A stretch of DNA of 64,000 nt from Bemisia tabaci (Eukaryota; Arthropoda; Insecta; Hemiptera; Aleyrodidae), in assembly GCF_918797505.1 (NCBI RefSeq), contig NC_092793.1, positions 68,815,660-68,879,659 of the forward strand. Direction: 5' to 3'. Of this stretch, positions 10,039 through 22,523 are shown one piece after another. The notes beneath the pieces are model-generated. The model saw nothing but the letters and a program-made list of their open reading frames with translations, was not told the DNA's origin and ran no database searches. How positions within the stretch are numbered: position 1 is the stretch's first letter; the number at the start of each line of letters is the position of its first letter. A program made the translations under genes and the position numbers.

Positions 10039-13000
10039 ATGGTGGTTGAAGATAAGTGCTTTTTTCGGAAAACTGTTCTTCATCTTGCCAGGTCTCTAGC
10101 AGCGGTGAAGAATTCAAAATGGGAACAAATCAACACGCTCTTTTCATTGTGCCCACAAGAAACCACTCAAAATGTATTCCGCTTGGATCAACGAGCGCAG
10201 GACGCAATTACGGCTCTTGGAATTTATTTTCTTGAGTCGGACTTGCAGCATTCTGAGAAAATATTATCGTATTTGCTGAAACTCTTTGATGGCTTAAGTC
10301 GTGCTGTTTGGACTGACGATGATAACTGCTCTCACGGTAAAAATGCACCCATCTCAGAGCGCTTTTCTTTCATTCTCAGCACGTTGCTGTGTGATATTGC
10401 ATGGAAACGAAAAGACTTTCACCAAGAAATTATAGAGGCTCAGCTAAAATGTATTAATCGCTTGATATCAATGATTCAAACAAGCAGTAAAGATCCTAAC
10501 AATGAAGCCACAAAGATTTCTCTTTGCAGAGCAACCGTCCCTTGTTTAATTGGTATCATAAGGTCTTTAGGCTGCTACCCAACCATTAGCCCACCACTAC
10601 TGTGCCGGCTATTTCCCCGCCCAGAGCCTCCAAAAGTGGTAACAACTACCTCCATGGCCGACTCTAATCTGCTGAAAAAGAATAGTTTTTCCAATTTTCG
10701 CTCTATCATTCCACGTTCCTTATCAAGGAGTTTTATTATAACTATTGCCAAAGATACTTTTACCACAGAAGTTAATGGCAAGCCAAATGATACCAAGCGT
10801 TCAAATGGTCCTTTGTATCAGAATTGTTCACATTCAGAATTTGATCACTTTTATGCTGAAATATTTTTATTCACCAAGTTTGGAACAAATTTCAATCAAT
10901 TTTTGCATCTGAGTAATCAAGAAAACCTTGAATATAAATCTAAAATTCCTCCGCAAGTTTATTTATTCACTGTTAATGATCTGAAAACAATTTTAGGCAT
11001 TGCAAAAACTTTGTTAACCTCTGAACTTCTTTTGTCTCTAGATAGTATTGCCTTAGAAGTGTATTCATGTAAATCCTCGTATGCATTTACTTATCGTAGT
11101 TTTAGTGAAACTCTGAATCTGGTGATGGTAACAGTTCTTCGTGAGTTCCTCAAACATCAGAGTAAGTTACCTCAGCCATTCATTAAAGATGTTCAGGACT
11201 TTGTTAAAGGTTTATTTTTAAGTGGTCAAACTGAATTACAAGCATCAAATCACGATGCTGCTGAAAGAGAAGACCGTGAAACTAACTATGGCACAGTTAA
11301 TAAATTCAAAGTAAATGTCATGGCGAACGCAGCCTGCGTAGACTTACTGGTCTGGGCAATAGGAGATGAAACAGGAGCTGATAGTGTTTGTGGTCATCTC
11401 ATGGAAAAAATTAGTAAAAATTATGATGTCAAACTGGTTCTTGCTCATATGCCTTTACTTATTGTTTGTTTAGAGGGGCTTGGGAAATTAGCCGAAAAAT
11501 TTCCGAACATTGCTAACACCTCTATTCATTGCTTACGTGACTTCCTTGTTGCCCCTTCCCCTATTTTATCAAGACTGTATAAACTGCACCTAGATAAAAA
11601 CACTTTATCCAACAACTCATCGTTGATAGTATCTATTAAAAACTCTGGTTCCTCTCACATTGAATCCTACTTTGAGCATTTACGAGATGCAGCAATTGAT
11701 AACTTATGTGTGGCATTGAGAGCTGCACACTCTATTGACGAAAGTTGTATTCCAGCCTTAGTTGCATCACTGTCTAATAGACTTTTCACAGCCAAAATCA
11801 ATGAAAATGACACCACTCTGATCCAGTCCAATTCCATTGTCATGCTCGGCCACATAGCAATTAATCTCAAAGATACCTCAAAAACCACTGATACTGTTTT
11901 ACAATTTTTCCAACAGAGATTTTGTAGAGTTCCAGTTCCTCCTCAAGTAGACATTCAAGTCGTTGATCAGTTGGGATGTATGATCATAGCAAAGTGTGAG
12001 CCAAACATCTATGAGGAAATCATGAGAATGTTCGTGATGATCACCGTTGAGTCCAGTAATGCAGCTTACAGCAAAGATCGCGGAAATCAGTACAGACACG
12101 TCTCCGGAGCAGTCATCAATGCCTTGGCCAACATCGCAACAAACATTGAAGGTGAGCAAGAAATGAATGAACTACTCGTACGTTTATTGGAGTTGTTTGT
12201 TCAGCTGGGCTTAGAAGGCAAAAGAGCGTCAGAGAAAGCTCCCGCCGCCAACAAAGCTTCTAGTAGTGCCGGGAATCTTGGTATGTTGATTCCGGTTATA
12301 GCAATTTTAATGCGAAGACTCCCAATCATTAGACAGCCGAAGCCTCGCCTTCTCAAATTATTTAGAGACTTTTGGTTGTACAGTGTCATCATGGGCTTTA
12401 CAAGCGAGTCAGGATTATGGCCTAGTGAGTGGTATGATGGTGTCAAAGAAATTGCGACCAAGTCTCCATATCTAGTCTCACAAACCTCATCCAGGTCTGA
12501 ACTTAGAGAATTACAATACACTGCAGCGGTTAGAAATGATAGTGTATCAGCAAATGAATTGAACGAATTGAGAGCGCAAATTGTCCAGCTGTTGGAATTG
12601 CCACCGCCTGATGTTGTTGCATGTGTCAATAAACTATCTTTTGCCCAGTGTACATATCTTTTATCAGTCTACTGGCTTGAAACGCTCCGAGTGAAACATT
12701 CACCTGAGCCAAGTCTGCTGATAATTTTTGAGTATTTAGTTGACTATGCAATCCAGAAAGATAAATCAGGAATGTGGCAGTGTGTCTGTTGTATCGGTGA
12801 CAGAGTATTCTCTCTCTTTATGGACGCAATGTCAGCCAAGCCCAAAGACATCAATCGGGAGAATGAACTTGAGAGTCATGCACAGTTCCTCCTTGTAAGT
12901 TTCAATCACACACACAAACAAATTCGTCGAGTGGCTGATAGATGGTTGTCTGGTCTAGTTGATAGATTCCCGCATTTGCTGTGGAACTGTCATGTCCTTT

Positions 13001-16000
13001 GGAGCATGTTGGATATCCTTCAAGTTTTGTCATATTCCTTAGAACTTGATGCTAATGAAGAAATGCCCACCTTGCAAGTGCCCTCTACACCGTACAACAT
13101 TCCTTTAATGGACACATTAGATGCTAGAGAAGGTATTGTAAAAGATTTTGCCGCTCGTTGCCTTGGCATTGTTCAAGAAGCAATGAAATGGGCACCTCAA
13201 GCCACACGGTCTCACCTCCAAGACTACCTTAGTCACATCTCGAGCTCTGGTCTGTGGCATCATTCAGGCTTAGCTCTAGCAACGGAAAGTGTCCTTCAGT
13301 TTGAAGGACTCAATTTGCAGTCAATGGCTCTTTCGACAGACACACTTAGCAGGCGACCAACTTGTGTTAAGACAGACTCCTCTCGCTTTATTTCATCGTT
13401 GCACATGAGAAGCCACTTTGCTGGACAAATAGCCGGAATCCTAGCTGGAAGTAAACTTGATGATGTAATTGATTCAATCGTTAATAATGTTTGGACTGCT
13501 TGTAAAGACAACTCCTCCAGTGCTTATCGCAAAGCCCTATGGTCAGCCACTGCGCTACTAATAAACACTCCAAAACCACCAAGAAAACTATTGAATGTTG
13601 TTGCATGGTCTCAGGTAGAATTTTTCACAGAACCCTCTGTAACTTCTGCAGTTGAATGTTGGCAGTGGCTAATTACTGCTCGTCAAGACATCGATTTGCA
13701 GTTTTTACAAGAAATGTTTGCTGCTTGGCAGTACACTGTTGATAAAAGATTGGGAATGTTCTCTGTTCATGAGGAGGAAGAGAGTCCACTCGCTGTCTCC
13801 GAGAATGTCACGTTGGAACCAAGGCCTCCATTTGTAAAACCACATGATATTTGGGTAAAGTTTATCTCAGAGTTAGTGGAAACTGCTAAGTATTGCAGCC
13901 AAGAAAAGGTAGAAATGCTGGCTAATATGTTCCACCGATCCTTACCCATGTCAGTTTCTTATTCCAATAGCCTTCTCAGCACTCACATCTCAGCAATTGG
14001 AGTTTATTTCCGATTTCTTCACTGTGGACTGTCCTTACTTCAAGGTGACTTTTTGCCTCGCTCTCTCAGCAAAAATGTTTTGCGTGAACGAATCTATTGC
14101 ACTGCTCTGAACTTTTATTGCAGTCAAGTGCAGTGTCCTGTAAAGAAAGGGAGTGAGCTACGAGAGGATATCGCAGTCATGATAAAATTCTTTCAAACGA
14201 TGCATTCAGACAAAAAATACCTCTTTGCGAGCACTATTGAAGAGGCAGCTGAGCTACAATCCCCACCTATTTACAACCCGCAGTTAACAATAACGTCTCT
14301 TGATAAGCTGCGAGCAAGCTCTGTCGGAGGTGGGGGTTCTGGAAGCAATCAAGGTTGGATTAATACTGTACCATTTTCCTCTTCGTCATCTACTTTGGGT
14401 AAAAAGTCCGGAATAAGAGGCAAAATTAGGAGTAGAAACAATGAATTGTTTGTCAAAGACTACATTAAAAAACGTAACTTAATTTTAGATCTTGTCGCTG
14501 TGCAAATAGAATTTCTCTTAACGTGGCTCAATCCTCTTTGTAGATCAGAGATTAGTATTCAAGGAGAAGATGTCATTGCCACATGGAAGAATAAACCTGT
14601 CTCAGATAAAACTTTAAGAGAAGTTACCCGGCTTGCATGGGATATTAGCCCATCATTAGCGGTATTTTTACCAGCAAGGCTCAAGAATTCTGAAAGTATC
14701 ATCAAAGAAGTTTCAAGGCTAGTTAGATTAAATCCAACTGCTGTGTGTCACATTCCGCATGCATTACAGTATTTAGTAACCACTGAAATGTTGTTGAACG
14801 ATGCCCCTGAGTTAACGCACATGCTAACCTGGGCTCACGTTTCTCCTGTCCAAGCCTTATCGTATTTCTCACGGCAGTATCCTCCACATCCGATCACAGC
14901 TCAATATGCTGTTAGAGTTCTCTCCAGCTACCCGCCAGATGCAGTTCTATTTTACATTCCCCAACTAGTTCAAACCCTGCGGCATGATACCATGGGTTAT
15001 ATCATAGAGTTTATAAAATCCATTGCAAAGCGTTCCCCAGTTGTTGGGCATCAGCTGATTTGGAACATGAAAACCAACATGTATCTTGATGAAGAAATGC
15101 AGCTGAAAGATCTTACTCTTTACGACACACTTGACAGTTTAATTAATGCAATTACCGACTCATTGTCTGGACCAGCGAAAGATTTCTATGAAAGAGAATT
15201 CAGCTTCTTTGATCAAATTACTGAAATTTCTGGGTTGATTCGACCATATCCCAAAGGGCCTGAGAGGAAAAGAGCTTGTTTAGAATGTTTGAGTAAAGTG
15301 AAAGTTCAGCCAGGCTGCTATTTACCTTCAAACCCAGAAGCTGTAGTTTTAGATATTGATTATAAAAGCGGAACACCCATGCAAAGTGCTGCCAAAGCGC
15401 CATTTTTGGCACGGTTCAGAGTACGCCGCTGCGGCATTGTTGAACTAGAGGCCATGGCCCTTTCCATCTCTACACCTGATGAAGAAAAGCAAGAGCAGGA
15501 GGAGAAAGAGATGGAAGTTTCCCGGAGAAAAATCTCATTTCAAGGTAACGAGACTTGGCAGGCAGCCATATTCAAAGTTGGAGATGATGTCCGACAAGAT
15601 ATGTTAGCGTTGCAAGTGATTGGAATTTTTAAACGCATTTTCCAGCAAGTGGGCCTTGATCTGTTCTTATTTCCTTACCGTGTTGTTGCCACCGCTCCTG
15701 GATGCGGCGTTATTGAGTGTGTCCCTGATGCAAAATCAAGAGATCAGCTGGGAAGACAAACTGATATTGGAATGTATGAATATTTTCTGAAAATGTATGG
15801 AGATGAGACCACCAAAGAATTCCAGAATGCTAGGCGAAACTTCATCCGCTCAATGGCTGCATACAGTGTCATAGGATTCCTTCTGCAGATCAAGGATCGT
15901 CACAATGGTAATATCATGTTGGACACTAGTGGTCACATCATTCACATTGATTTTGGTTTCATGTTTGAATCGTCTCCTGGAGGCAATTTAGGTTTTGAGC

Positions 16001-16335
16001 CGGATATCAAACTGACTGATGAAATGGTGATGATCATGGGTGGCAAAATGGAGGCTGAACCCTTCCGGTGGTTTATGGAACTGTGTGTTCATGCTTTCCT
16101 TGCAATCAGGCCGTACCAAGAAACCATTATATCACTAGTATCCTTGATGCTGGATACTGGACTCCCCTGTTTTCGAGGTCAAACCATCAAGTTGCTTCGA
16201 GCTAGATTCGCTCCACAAGCCTCCGATAAAGAGGCAGCTGCCTTTATGTTATCAGTCGTTCGGAACTCTTTCCTTAACTTCAGAACTAGAGCTTATGACA
16301 TGATCCAGTACTATCAAAATCAAATCCCTTGTTAA
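10039..16335 (+). CDS. PI4KA: Phosphatidylinositol 4-kinase III alpha, intronless
   Basis: Makes PI4P from phosphatidylinositol and ATP, mainly at the plasma membrane, in complex with EFR3, TTC7 and FAM126 homologues. The single ORF gives 2,098 residues, matching the usual animal length of about 2,100, and is collinear with the family from the N-terminal helix (LHLARSLAAV) to the C-terminal tail (YDMIQYYQNQIP). Order: alpha-solenoid (about 1-1100), dimerisation and helical region, lipid-kinase accessory domain (about 1500-1740), kinase domain (about 1785-2098). The kinase motifs are intact: GDDVRQDMLALQ near 1848, catalytic loop KDRHNGN at 1952-1958, and DFG at 1971-1973 (D1971). The start ATG has A at -3 and G at +4, and an in-frame stop sits at 10003-10005 with no ATG between. 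The oddity is the complete lack of introns in 6.3 kb while both neighbours are highly split. No frameshift or stop is present, so the gene looks functional. Confidence 0.97.
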   Translation: MVVEDKCFFRKTVLHLARSLAAVKNSKWEQINTLFSLCPQETTQNVFRLDQRAQDAITALGIYFLESDLQHSEKILSYLLKLFDGLSRAVWTDDDNCSHGKNAPISERFSFILSTLLCDIAWKRKDFHQEIIEAQLKCINRLISMIQTSSKDPNNEATKISLCRATVPCLIGIIRSLGCYPTISPPLLCRLFPRPEPPKVVTTTSMADSNLLKKNSFSNFRSIIPRSLSRSFIITIAKDTFTTEVNGKPNDTKRSNGPLYQNCSHSEFDHFYAEIFLFTKFGTNFNQFLHLSNQENLEYKSKIPPQVYLFTVNDLKTILGIAKTLLTSELLLSLDSIALEVYSCKSSYAFTYRSFSETLNLVMVTVLREFLKHQSKLPQPFIKDVQDFVKGLFLSGQTELQASNHDAAEREDRETNYGTVNKFKVNVMANAACVDLLVWAIGDETGADSVCGHLMEKISKNYDVKLVLAHMPLLIVCLEGLGKLAEKFPNIANTSIHCLRDFLVAPSPILSRLYKLHLDKNTLSNNSSLIVSIKNSGSSHIESYFEHLRDAAIDNLCVALRAAHSIDESCIPALVASLSNRLFTAKINENDTTLIQSNSIVMLGHIAINLKDTSKTTDTVLQFFQQRFCRVPVPPQVDIQVVDQLGCMIIAKCEPNIYEEIMRMFVMITVESSNAAYSKDRGNQYRHVSGAVINALANIATNIEGEQEMNELLVRLLELFVQLGLEGKRASEKAPAANKASSSAGNLGMLIPVIAILMRRLPIIRQPKPRLLKLFRDFWLYSVIMGFTSESGLWPSEWYDGVKEIATKSPYLVSQTSSRSELRELQYTAAVRNDSVSANELNELRAQIVQLLELPPPDVVACVNKLSFAQCTYLLSVYWLETLRVKHSPEPSLLIIFEYLVDYAIQKDKSGMWQCVCCIGDRVFSLFMDAMSAKPKDINRENELESHAQFLLVSFNHTHKQIRRVADRWLSGLVDRFPHLLWNCHVLWSMLDILQVLSYSLELDANEEMPTLQVPSTPYNIPLMDTLDAREGIVKDFAARCLGIVQEAMKWAPQATRSHLQDYLSHISSSGLWHHSGLALATESVLQFEGLNLQSMALSTDTLSRRPTCVKTDSSRFISSLHMRSHFAGQIAGILAGSKLDDVIDSIVNNVWTACKDNSSSAYRKALWSATALLINTPKPPRKLLNVVAWSQVEFFTEPSVTSAVECWQWLITARQDIDLQFLQEMFAAWQYTVDKRLGMFSVHEEEESPLAVSENVTLEPRPPFVKPHDIWVKFISELVETAKYCSQEKVEMLANMFHRSLPMSVSYSNSLLSTHISAIGVYFRFLHCGLSLLQGDFLPRSLSKNVLRERIYCTALNFYCSQVQCPVKKGSELREDIAVMIKFFQTMHSDKKYLFASTIEEAAELQSPPIYNPQLTITSLDKLRASSVGGGGSGSNQGWINTVPFSSSSSTLGKKSGIRGKIRSRNNELFVKDYIKKRNLILDLVAVQIEFLLTWLNPLCRSEISIQGEDVIATWKNKPVSDKTLREVTRLAWDISPSLAVFLPARLKNSESIIKEVSRLVRLNPTAVCHIPHALQYLVTTEMLLNDAPELTHMLTWAHVSPVQALSYFSRQYPPHPITAQYAVRVLSSYPPDAVLFYIPQLVQTLRHDTMGYIIEFIKSIAKRSPVVGHQLIWNMKTNMYLDEEMQLKDLTLYDTLDSLINAITDSLSGPAKDFYEREFSFFDQITEISGLIRPYPKGPERKRACLECLSKVKVQPGCYLPSNPEAVVLDIDYKSGTPMQSAAKAPFLARFRVRRCGIVELEAMALSISTPDEEKQEQEEKEMEVSRRKISFQGNETWQAAIFKVGDDVRQDMLALQVIGIFKRIFQQVGLDLFLFPYRVVATAPGCGVIECVPDAKSRDQLGRQTDIGMYEYFLKMYGDETTKEFQNARRNFIRSMAAYSVIGFLLQIKDRHNGNIMLDTSGHIIHIDFGFMFESSPGGNLGFEPDIKLTDEMVMIMGGKMEAEPFRWFMELCVHAFLAIRPYQETIISLVSLMLDTGLPCFRGQTIKLLRARFAPQASDKEAAAFMLSVVRNSFLNFRTRAYDMIQYYQNQIPC

Positions 16336-16451
16336 ATTCTTGCAAGTCTGGTATTAAAAAAGAGAATGCTGTCCAATCACAGAGCTAGCTTCCATTTTCA
16401 GGAGCAGGAAAAAGTAGGCAGTAGGTATTGATTTTGATCACACGAGAAAGG

Positions 16452-16457
16452 AATAAA
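16452..16457 (+). terminator. Candidate poly(A) signal for PI4KA
   Basis: The first AATAAA downstream of the PI4KA stop, about 115 bases away. It would give a short 3' UTR. Alternative AATAAA hexamers lie at 17579-17584, about 18144 and 19080-19085. Sequence alone does not decide which is used. Confidence 0.3.
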
Positions 16458-19400
16458 CTTTTTGAGAAAAGATTCTGGGAAGAGACAACCCATATCTAGA
16501 TGGAAGTTTTAGTTTGGACCTAAATCAATGTTCATGATTTTTGAATTCATGGATCCAAAAAAGAATCCTTCAAGTTCTTAGAACATTTTTCTTTCTTTAT
16601 TACTGAAATTAATCCAGAATATTTCATTATTTTTACTCTGGTACAACCTTCAACTGTTTGTCCTTTAGGCAGATATCATTAGGTATGTACATATGCAGCA
16701 CATCATACCACCAGTTTTTAGCACACCCTTTTATCAATAGGCTTGAATCGCAATTAAAACCAGCATATTTTGAAATTAAGCAAAGGAAAAACCATTTTAT
16801 CTGACCATTAAGTGAACTTAGGGATCTGCTATCAGCGTTAAAAGAGTTCTTGTCCGTTCTTTTTCAAGCAGGTTTCGCTTAGCAGACCTTGTGTCTGTCT
16901 AGCAATTATCCTATGCAGTAAAGAAAAACAATATTTCTTATGAGCTTTAATACTGGGCACATTCTCACACTAAACCCGATTCCTACAATTTTAAAAGCTC
17001 ATTTTGTAGTTGTATTATCAGAACTGGAAATGAAAAAGAATGGATGATCATCTCTATTTATTTTATAGACTGAATCTAGTTGTAGGCAAACTCTCATACC
17101 TTTGAGTGAACAATTTTAAGTTAAAGGAATTATTTTCTGGAACAGCACTAATTTTTTTTGCGTTTCAAAATATTTTTAGTGAATCTTTTTGTGTGAAGAG
17201 AGAGGTGAACTTATTTCACAAGCCTCTTATGAAAGCCAAACTGTTGGTCAAAAAGTTTCCAATTTATGAATCTTGCAAACGAGTGGCGAATACAAGCTGA
17301 GCTCTAGATAATGCTAATTAAGATATGCTATTTGATTGTCAAAGTCATCTCTCTCTGAGCTCGCGCCAAAACTTGAATTTTACTTAAAAAATAAGCTTAA
17401 GTGTTTTCAAGCTCAAATAACTTTTAGAAAACTATCTCCTTTTGATGTTCAGTTTTTTAAACAGATGTTCAAATGAGACATAAAATCTCCAATCTGTGTG
17501 ATGAACTTCAACAGAAAATGTTTCCTATCACATAACTTTCTCTAGGTATGTGTGATGCACCCAAGTAGCACAGGTTGCAATAAATTGTAATTTTTTTTTT
17601 TTTTTTTTTTTCATTTTCACTTTTTGCACATGAGCCATCTTTCACCCAGTGTTATTGTGCAAGTCAAAATGCAGGTCGTTAAAATACATATAATACTTCA
17701 GCACAATAATCAAGCAATCAGTAGCGATCACATAAAAATTAATTAACAGACATCAAAACTAGGCTTAGGTATACAGTTTTGAGTTGAGGATCAATTATTT
17801 ACTCTACAGAGAGGGAACAGTAACTCATTAAAGATTTTGATTACAGAGGAGTTAACATTCATGTCCGTAATTTGAAGTTTTTTAAGGGGAGGTTTGATGT
17901 AAAACTTCATCGCATGGTAAAATTATTGCTATTGTGTTAGAGTGTTGTGTGTTGTCAATTCACTGACTGAAGAGGCTCCTCCTATCGAACCTTATTTCAA
18001 TTAAATTGAAATAAGTTCTAATTTTTGTCCCTGCTACTAATTGCACACCTTTCTCACACATACGACATGGAGCTCATTTTATTGATCGTTCAAAATCGGC
18101 ATTCTTTGACCGAATGATGTAAATATATTGCAATTTCATAAAAAATAAACTTCAATTTTATTGAATCAAATTGCAAAATTAGTTCAATATTCTTATTGCA
18201 CTGCGCTACTTGGGTATTTGGCGTTGAAGAGATAAAGCTTCAGAAAAGAGGAGACATCAGTTTGATGGAAGTTCAAGGTCTGCTCATCAGGAGTTAGGAA
18301 AAAGAATTCTCTACAAGTAGTACAATGAGGTTGGTGCATGAACCAAAAGAAAGTGCGCCATTGTTAGAAATGACTTCTATCGTCGAAATTCACTTGCATA
18401 CACTTTATCGCAGTTGTATGATGGATCTCATGTACATGATGTCAAAATATGTCTCTGAACAGCAAGGAAGTTTGGCTAGTGATAGCAGATTGATCTCATA
18501 CGCTCTTATTCTCTGTTTGTCGTATTGTATTTGTGATTTATCTATATCTTTGATATGATTTTGCGCCCTTCTCCTGCCTTCTTTTAGTTTGAGTATTTTC
18601 CGTAATATCCAATCAAAGTTTGGAGTGGTCAGTTTCTTCATATATCACAGAAGTAAGAGCAAGAGAATTATTTTATCTGGTAACATTAGATTTTAAAATT
18701 TTGTTTGTTTTCTTGGATGAATTCTAGTATCGTATCTTAAAAATGATTTTTTTGAAGGGGCTCCTTCTTGAAAAATTTGTTGCCAAATTACAAGGTACAT
18801 TTTATTAGGATCTTGTCCTCGTCATTGATGAAAGTCATTCTTTGAAAAAATTTAAAGCATTTAATCGAAATTAACTTACTGACTGTTGTCAGCCTTTTAT
18901 GGAAAGGTCTTAGGGTTTTTTTTTAATCTTAAGGTGCTTTGTGATGAGAAGTCCCTTAGGGTAGGGCAGATTAATGGGAGTCTTAGGTTTTTTAACACAT
19001 GTTATGTATAAGCTGTTACATGTATAGTGTTAAGGTGTCATTGTAACCTTCTTTACTATGTACTCTTCTTTTTTGTTTTAATAAATGTTTATTCATGTTA
19101 CTAATTTCTGCAAACATTTCCTCAATCATGCCCATCCAGTTTGATCCTCTCAACTTCTAGAAATGTTTAATTACTTGCAAAGAAACATGGTACTCTTTCA
19201 AAAGACTAGTCAATAGACCATTAAATGAAATGTGCTGCGTGAAAAAAGCTTGAAAGTGCGAGCTCATCATTACGGTTCAAACTATGGAAACTTGCCTCCG
19301 GTTTTTTTTTTTTTTTTTTTTTTTATGAATTTGTGACTTGGCTTAAATTAAACATGAGCGTAAGAAAGGTCGATGGAAAAAATTGAAATTCGTGAACTTT

Positions 19401-22400
19401 TAAATAAAATAAGATAAACATTGTCTTTATTTATTTTAAATGATACAGATAAAAAATAATTTTTAAATACTCGACTTTATACATATAAATAACAACTTGA
19501 AAGTAACAAATTTAGAGCACTGTCTTTTCAGAATCCGAAAGCACAGCATAATTGCATTTCACGTACAAGCAATTACGTACAACCTTTTTAAAAACTACCT
19601 CCAATAAAATAAATTAAATGCTGAACAATTTCTATTAAAATCAATGAATCCAAACAGGAGAACAATAACAAGGAACTGGAGAGCTAACAGCTCAATTTAA
19701 ATGCTACATTTCTTGTTCACAAGTGTTTGGTTATTTTTAATTGTTAGTTTCCAAATTCATTCGTTTAACATGGTTGATATAGGTACAAATACCTACTTGC
19801 TAAATATTGCTGGAAAAGGATTAATCTTTTCTCAACTAAAAAAGTCAACAATTGTCACAGAAATTTTTAGAGACCTACTTCTGGCTACATGATTTGGGGT
19901 TCAAATGCGGGGACTTTACATGATAAAAAATCGTTTGAACATAAGAGAGATAGCTTGACAATTAGACTTGTTGTAGTCAAAAGGGCATTCAGTTCATTTT
20001 ATCTCTTGGAAAAACGAAATATGAAACTAGTATTTACAACAAAATAGAGAGATTACAAAAATGAATTAGCTATGACCCTAGGTTGCAAGAAGGTTGTAAT
20101 GAAAAATCATAAAGAAATTTGGGATAGTAAAACCGAATCACTTTCGAGCAAAATTACTGTAGTCCATTTACCTGAGGAACCTGTCAATGAGCCTTGAAAA
20201 TTCAATAGCCTTCATTTCACAAAAATTTTCTGGATCATTTCAAGTGATTCTGTTCCAGGAATCATTGCCTAGAGCAAATCTATTGATTAATTTTTTTCCT
20301 TTGTGTGCTAAGTCACCAAGGATTTCAATCACATTGGTGTCAAATTCAATGCTGATTTGACTACAACAAACCTATCAGTCCAAACTCCATTTAAAAAAAA
20401 AAAAAAAAGTCAATAATTGCGTGCCCATCTTAAAGAGGGGAACTGACATTCTGAACGAATGCATAAGATGATTCTGATTCAATAGGTAGGTAATTATGGA
20501 AATTTTTCAATCAGGTGGCCATTGAGTATTGGCTTAAAAAACAAATTTAGATCAATAAGTTAAGAGAGCGACTTCCAAAACTATGTGTTCCTTACATGCG
20601 GTCATCTTTTTCTCCTCAATCTTTCTTTTAAAAAACAAAAATTCAAGATAATTTTTTAACAGTTAAAAATTTATTAGCTGCATTGAAATCCACCACTGAT
20701 GACCACATGTGATGTTCACTAGCATATAATTTACTCTTTAATAATCAAAAACTGAAGTACTCTATTATACATAAAATTTATAAGTGTTGGAAACAAGAAG
20801 TTTTTATTTCATATCAATGAGCAATGGTCAATCACCCTTATACCGTAAGATAATTGACGGAAAATTTTAATTCTGACCACTTTCCTGATCAACCTACATT
20901 AAAGAAAAGATGAACGCTTTTTTCAAAACTTAAGTAATTGACAACAACTTTGATTCTTCTTGATTAGAATATTCATGGTTTAAAAGTGTTACACGAAAAT
21001 TACTGTGAGAATATTCAACCCCCAAAAAAAATAATTAGGAAAAAGGCAAAATTTGAAATATTTCAAATAAAATTTCATATTTGTCTTGCTGCTTTAAAAT
21101 CAGTAATTTTTGTTGACCTCAAATAGTACTGGGATTACAATGAGCTCGTAAACTGCTCTCCTTATTTTGAAAAAAAGTGAAACACTTGTTCGATCTATGC
21201 ACCTTATAGATCATGAATCAAAATATAGTGACTAAATTTTAGTGATGCAAAACTTTTTCTGACAATATTTTTCGTGATGGAATTATCGATTTTATTAGGA
21301 ACAAGGTAGGAGGGGGAAAAAATTTAATCTTAAATTAAAATTGAAACAAAATGGAATAAAGACGTAAGCGCCCATTAAAATAATACTGACTTACATTAAT
21401 CTGCCATTGGTATTGTATGAAAACTCCTTGGAAAGAGCACAAAAGCAGAGGAACAATCTGCCGCTAAAAATACTTTGCAGAGAAATTCAAAAGTTTGAAA
21501 GACTTGACACAAATACTCACTGTCATAAAGAATACACTTTCTTATTTCAAGCTGCCTTCATAGAATTAGGATGAAAGAAGGCTCCTCCTTGAAACAAGAA
21601 AGTGTAATATTCTAAAATTTTGTTATTCTCTTACAATATAGTTAAGTTCACACTTTGGAGGAGGGTCCAATTTTTGCAAATGATAAAATAAATTGCCATC
21701 AGGTGTTGGGACAAAGGTATATAAAACTGAACTAGTGCAACTAGTAAGAAAAACCAAGCTGATGCTACTAACAGACTGATTTAAGGGCTGTGTAATTCTT
21801 GCGATATTTGACAAATCGATTAGCAATAATTTTCAATGGCTCAAAAAAAAAAAAAAAAACAAAAAAAAACATAATTTCCGATTAAAATTCTGTGCAAAAT
21901 AATTGTATAAATTCATTAAGTTTTTCATTGACTCGAAGCAAAGCAATTATCGACGCATCGTACACAAAAATTTCTGATTGCAAGGAACACCTGTCCAAAT
22001 TTTCCTACTATGGCCTGAATATGAAAACGTTGGGTGTCTGTTTACATTTGAATTATCGAAACTGCAATATAATACTGTGACGTAGCCACTAACTCAGGCT
22101 CAAGGCAAAGAATTAACTCCAACTCTCTTCTACCTTCAAGGTACAAAATCATTAAATAATGTTGCTCACTTTTGAATGCAAAAATTTGCTTTATCCGTGT
22201 CATCAACTTCCAAAAACTCAATTAAAATAATCCTGTTATGTACTAACCACAACTTTTTAAAATAGAGTCAAAGCTTCAGTTTTGAGAGATAGAAAAAAGA
22301 GATCTAGGAATTCTAATAGAGAAAAAATGTTGATTAAAACATCCATGATACTGATACTCCATTATCAACTACGAAATCAACTACTGCAGTCTCTCAATAA

Positions 22401-22517
22401 AAGGAAAAGGGGAAAAGAATTAGAAAAACCTAATGATAAAAAAAAGTCAATTTCCACCAACATGAAGAACATTACCAGAGTAGTTATTTAAAATGTATCA
22501 CAATCACATGGAATGGC

Positions 22518-22523
22518 TTTATT
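22518..22523 (-). terminator. Candidate poly(A) signal for the RhoGEF gene
   Basis: TTTATT on the plus strand, that is AATAAA on the minus strand. It is the first such hexamer met after the RhoGEF stop codon and would give a 3' UTR of about 1.2 kb. Confidence 0.35.

Noticed and set aside
12201..12629. 142-codon minus-strand ORF
   Set aside because: It lies antisense to PI4KA and is a shadow of its codon pattern. The other antisense ORFs in 10575-15412 are the same.
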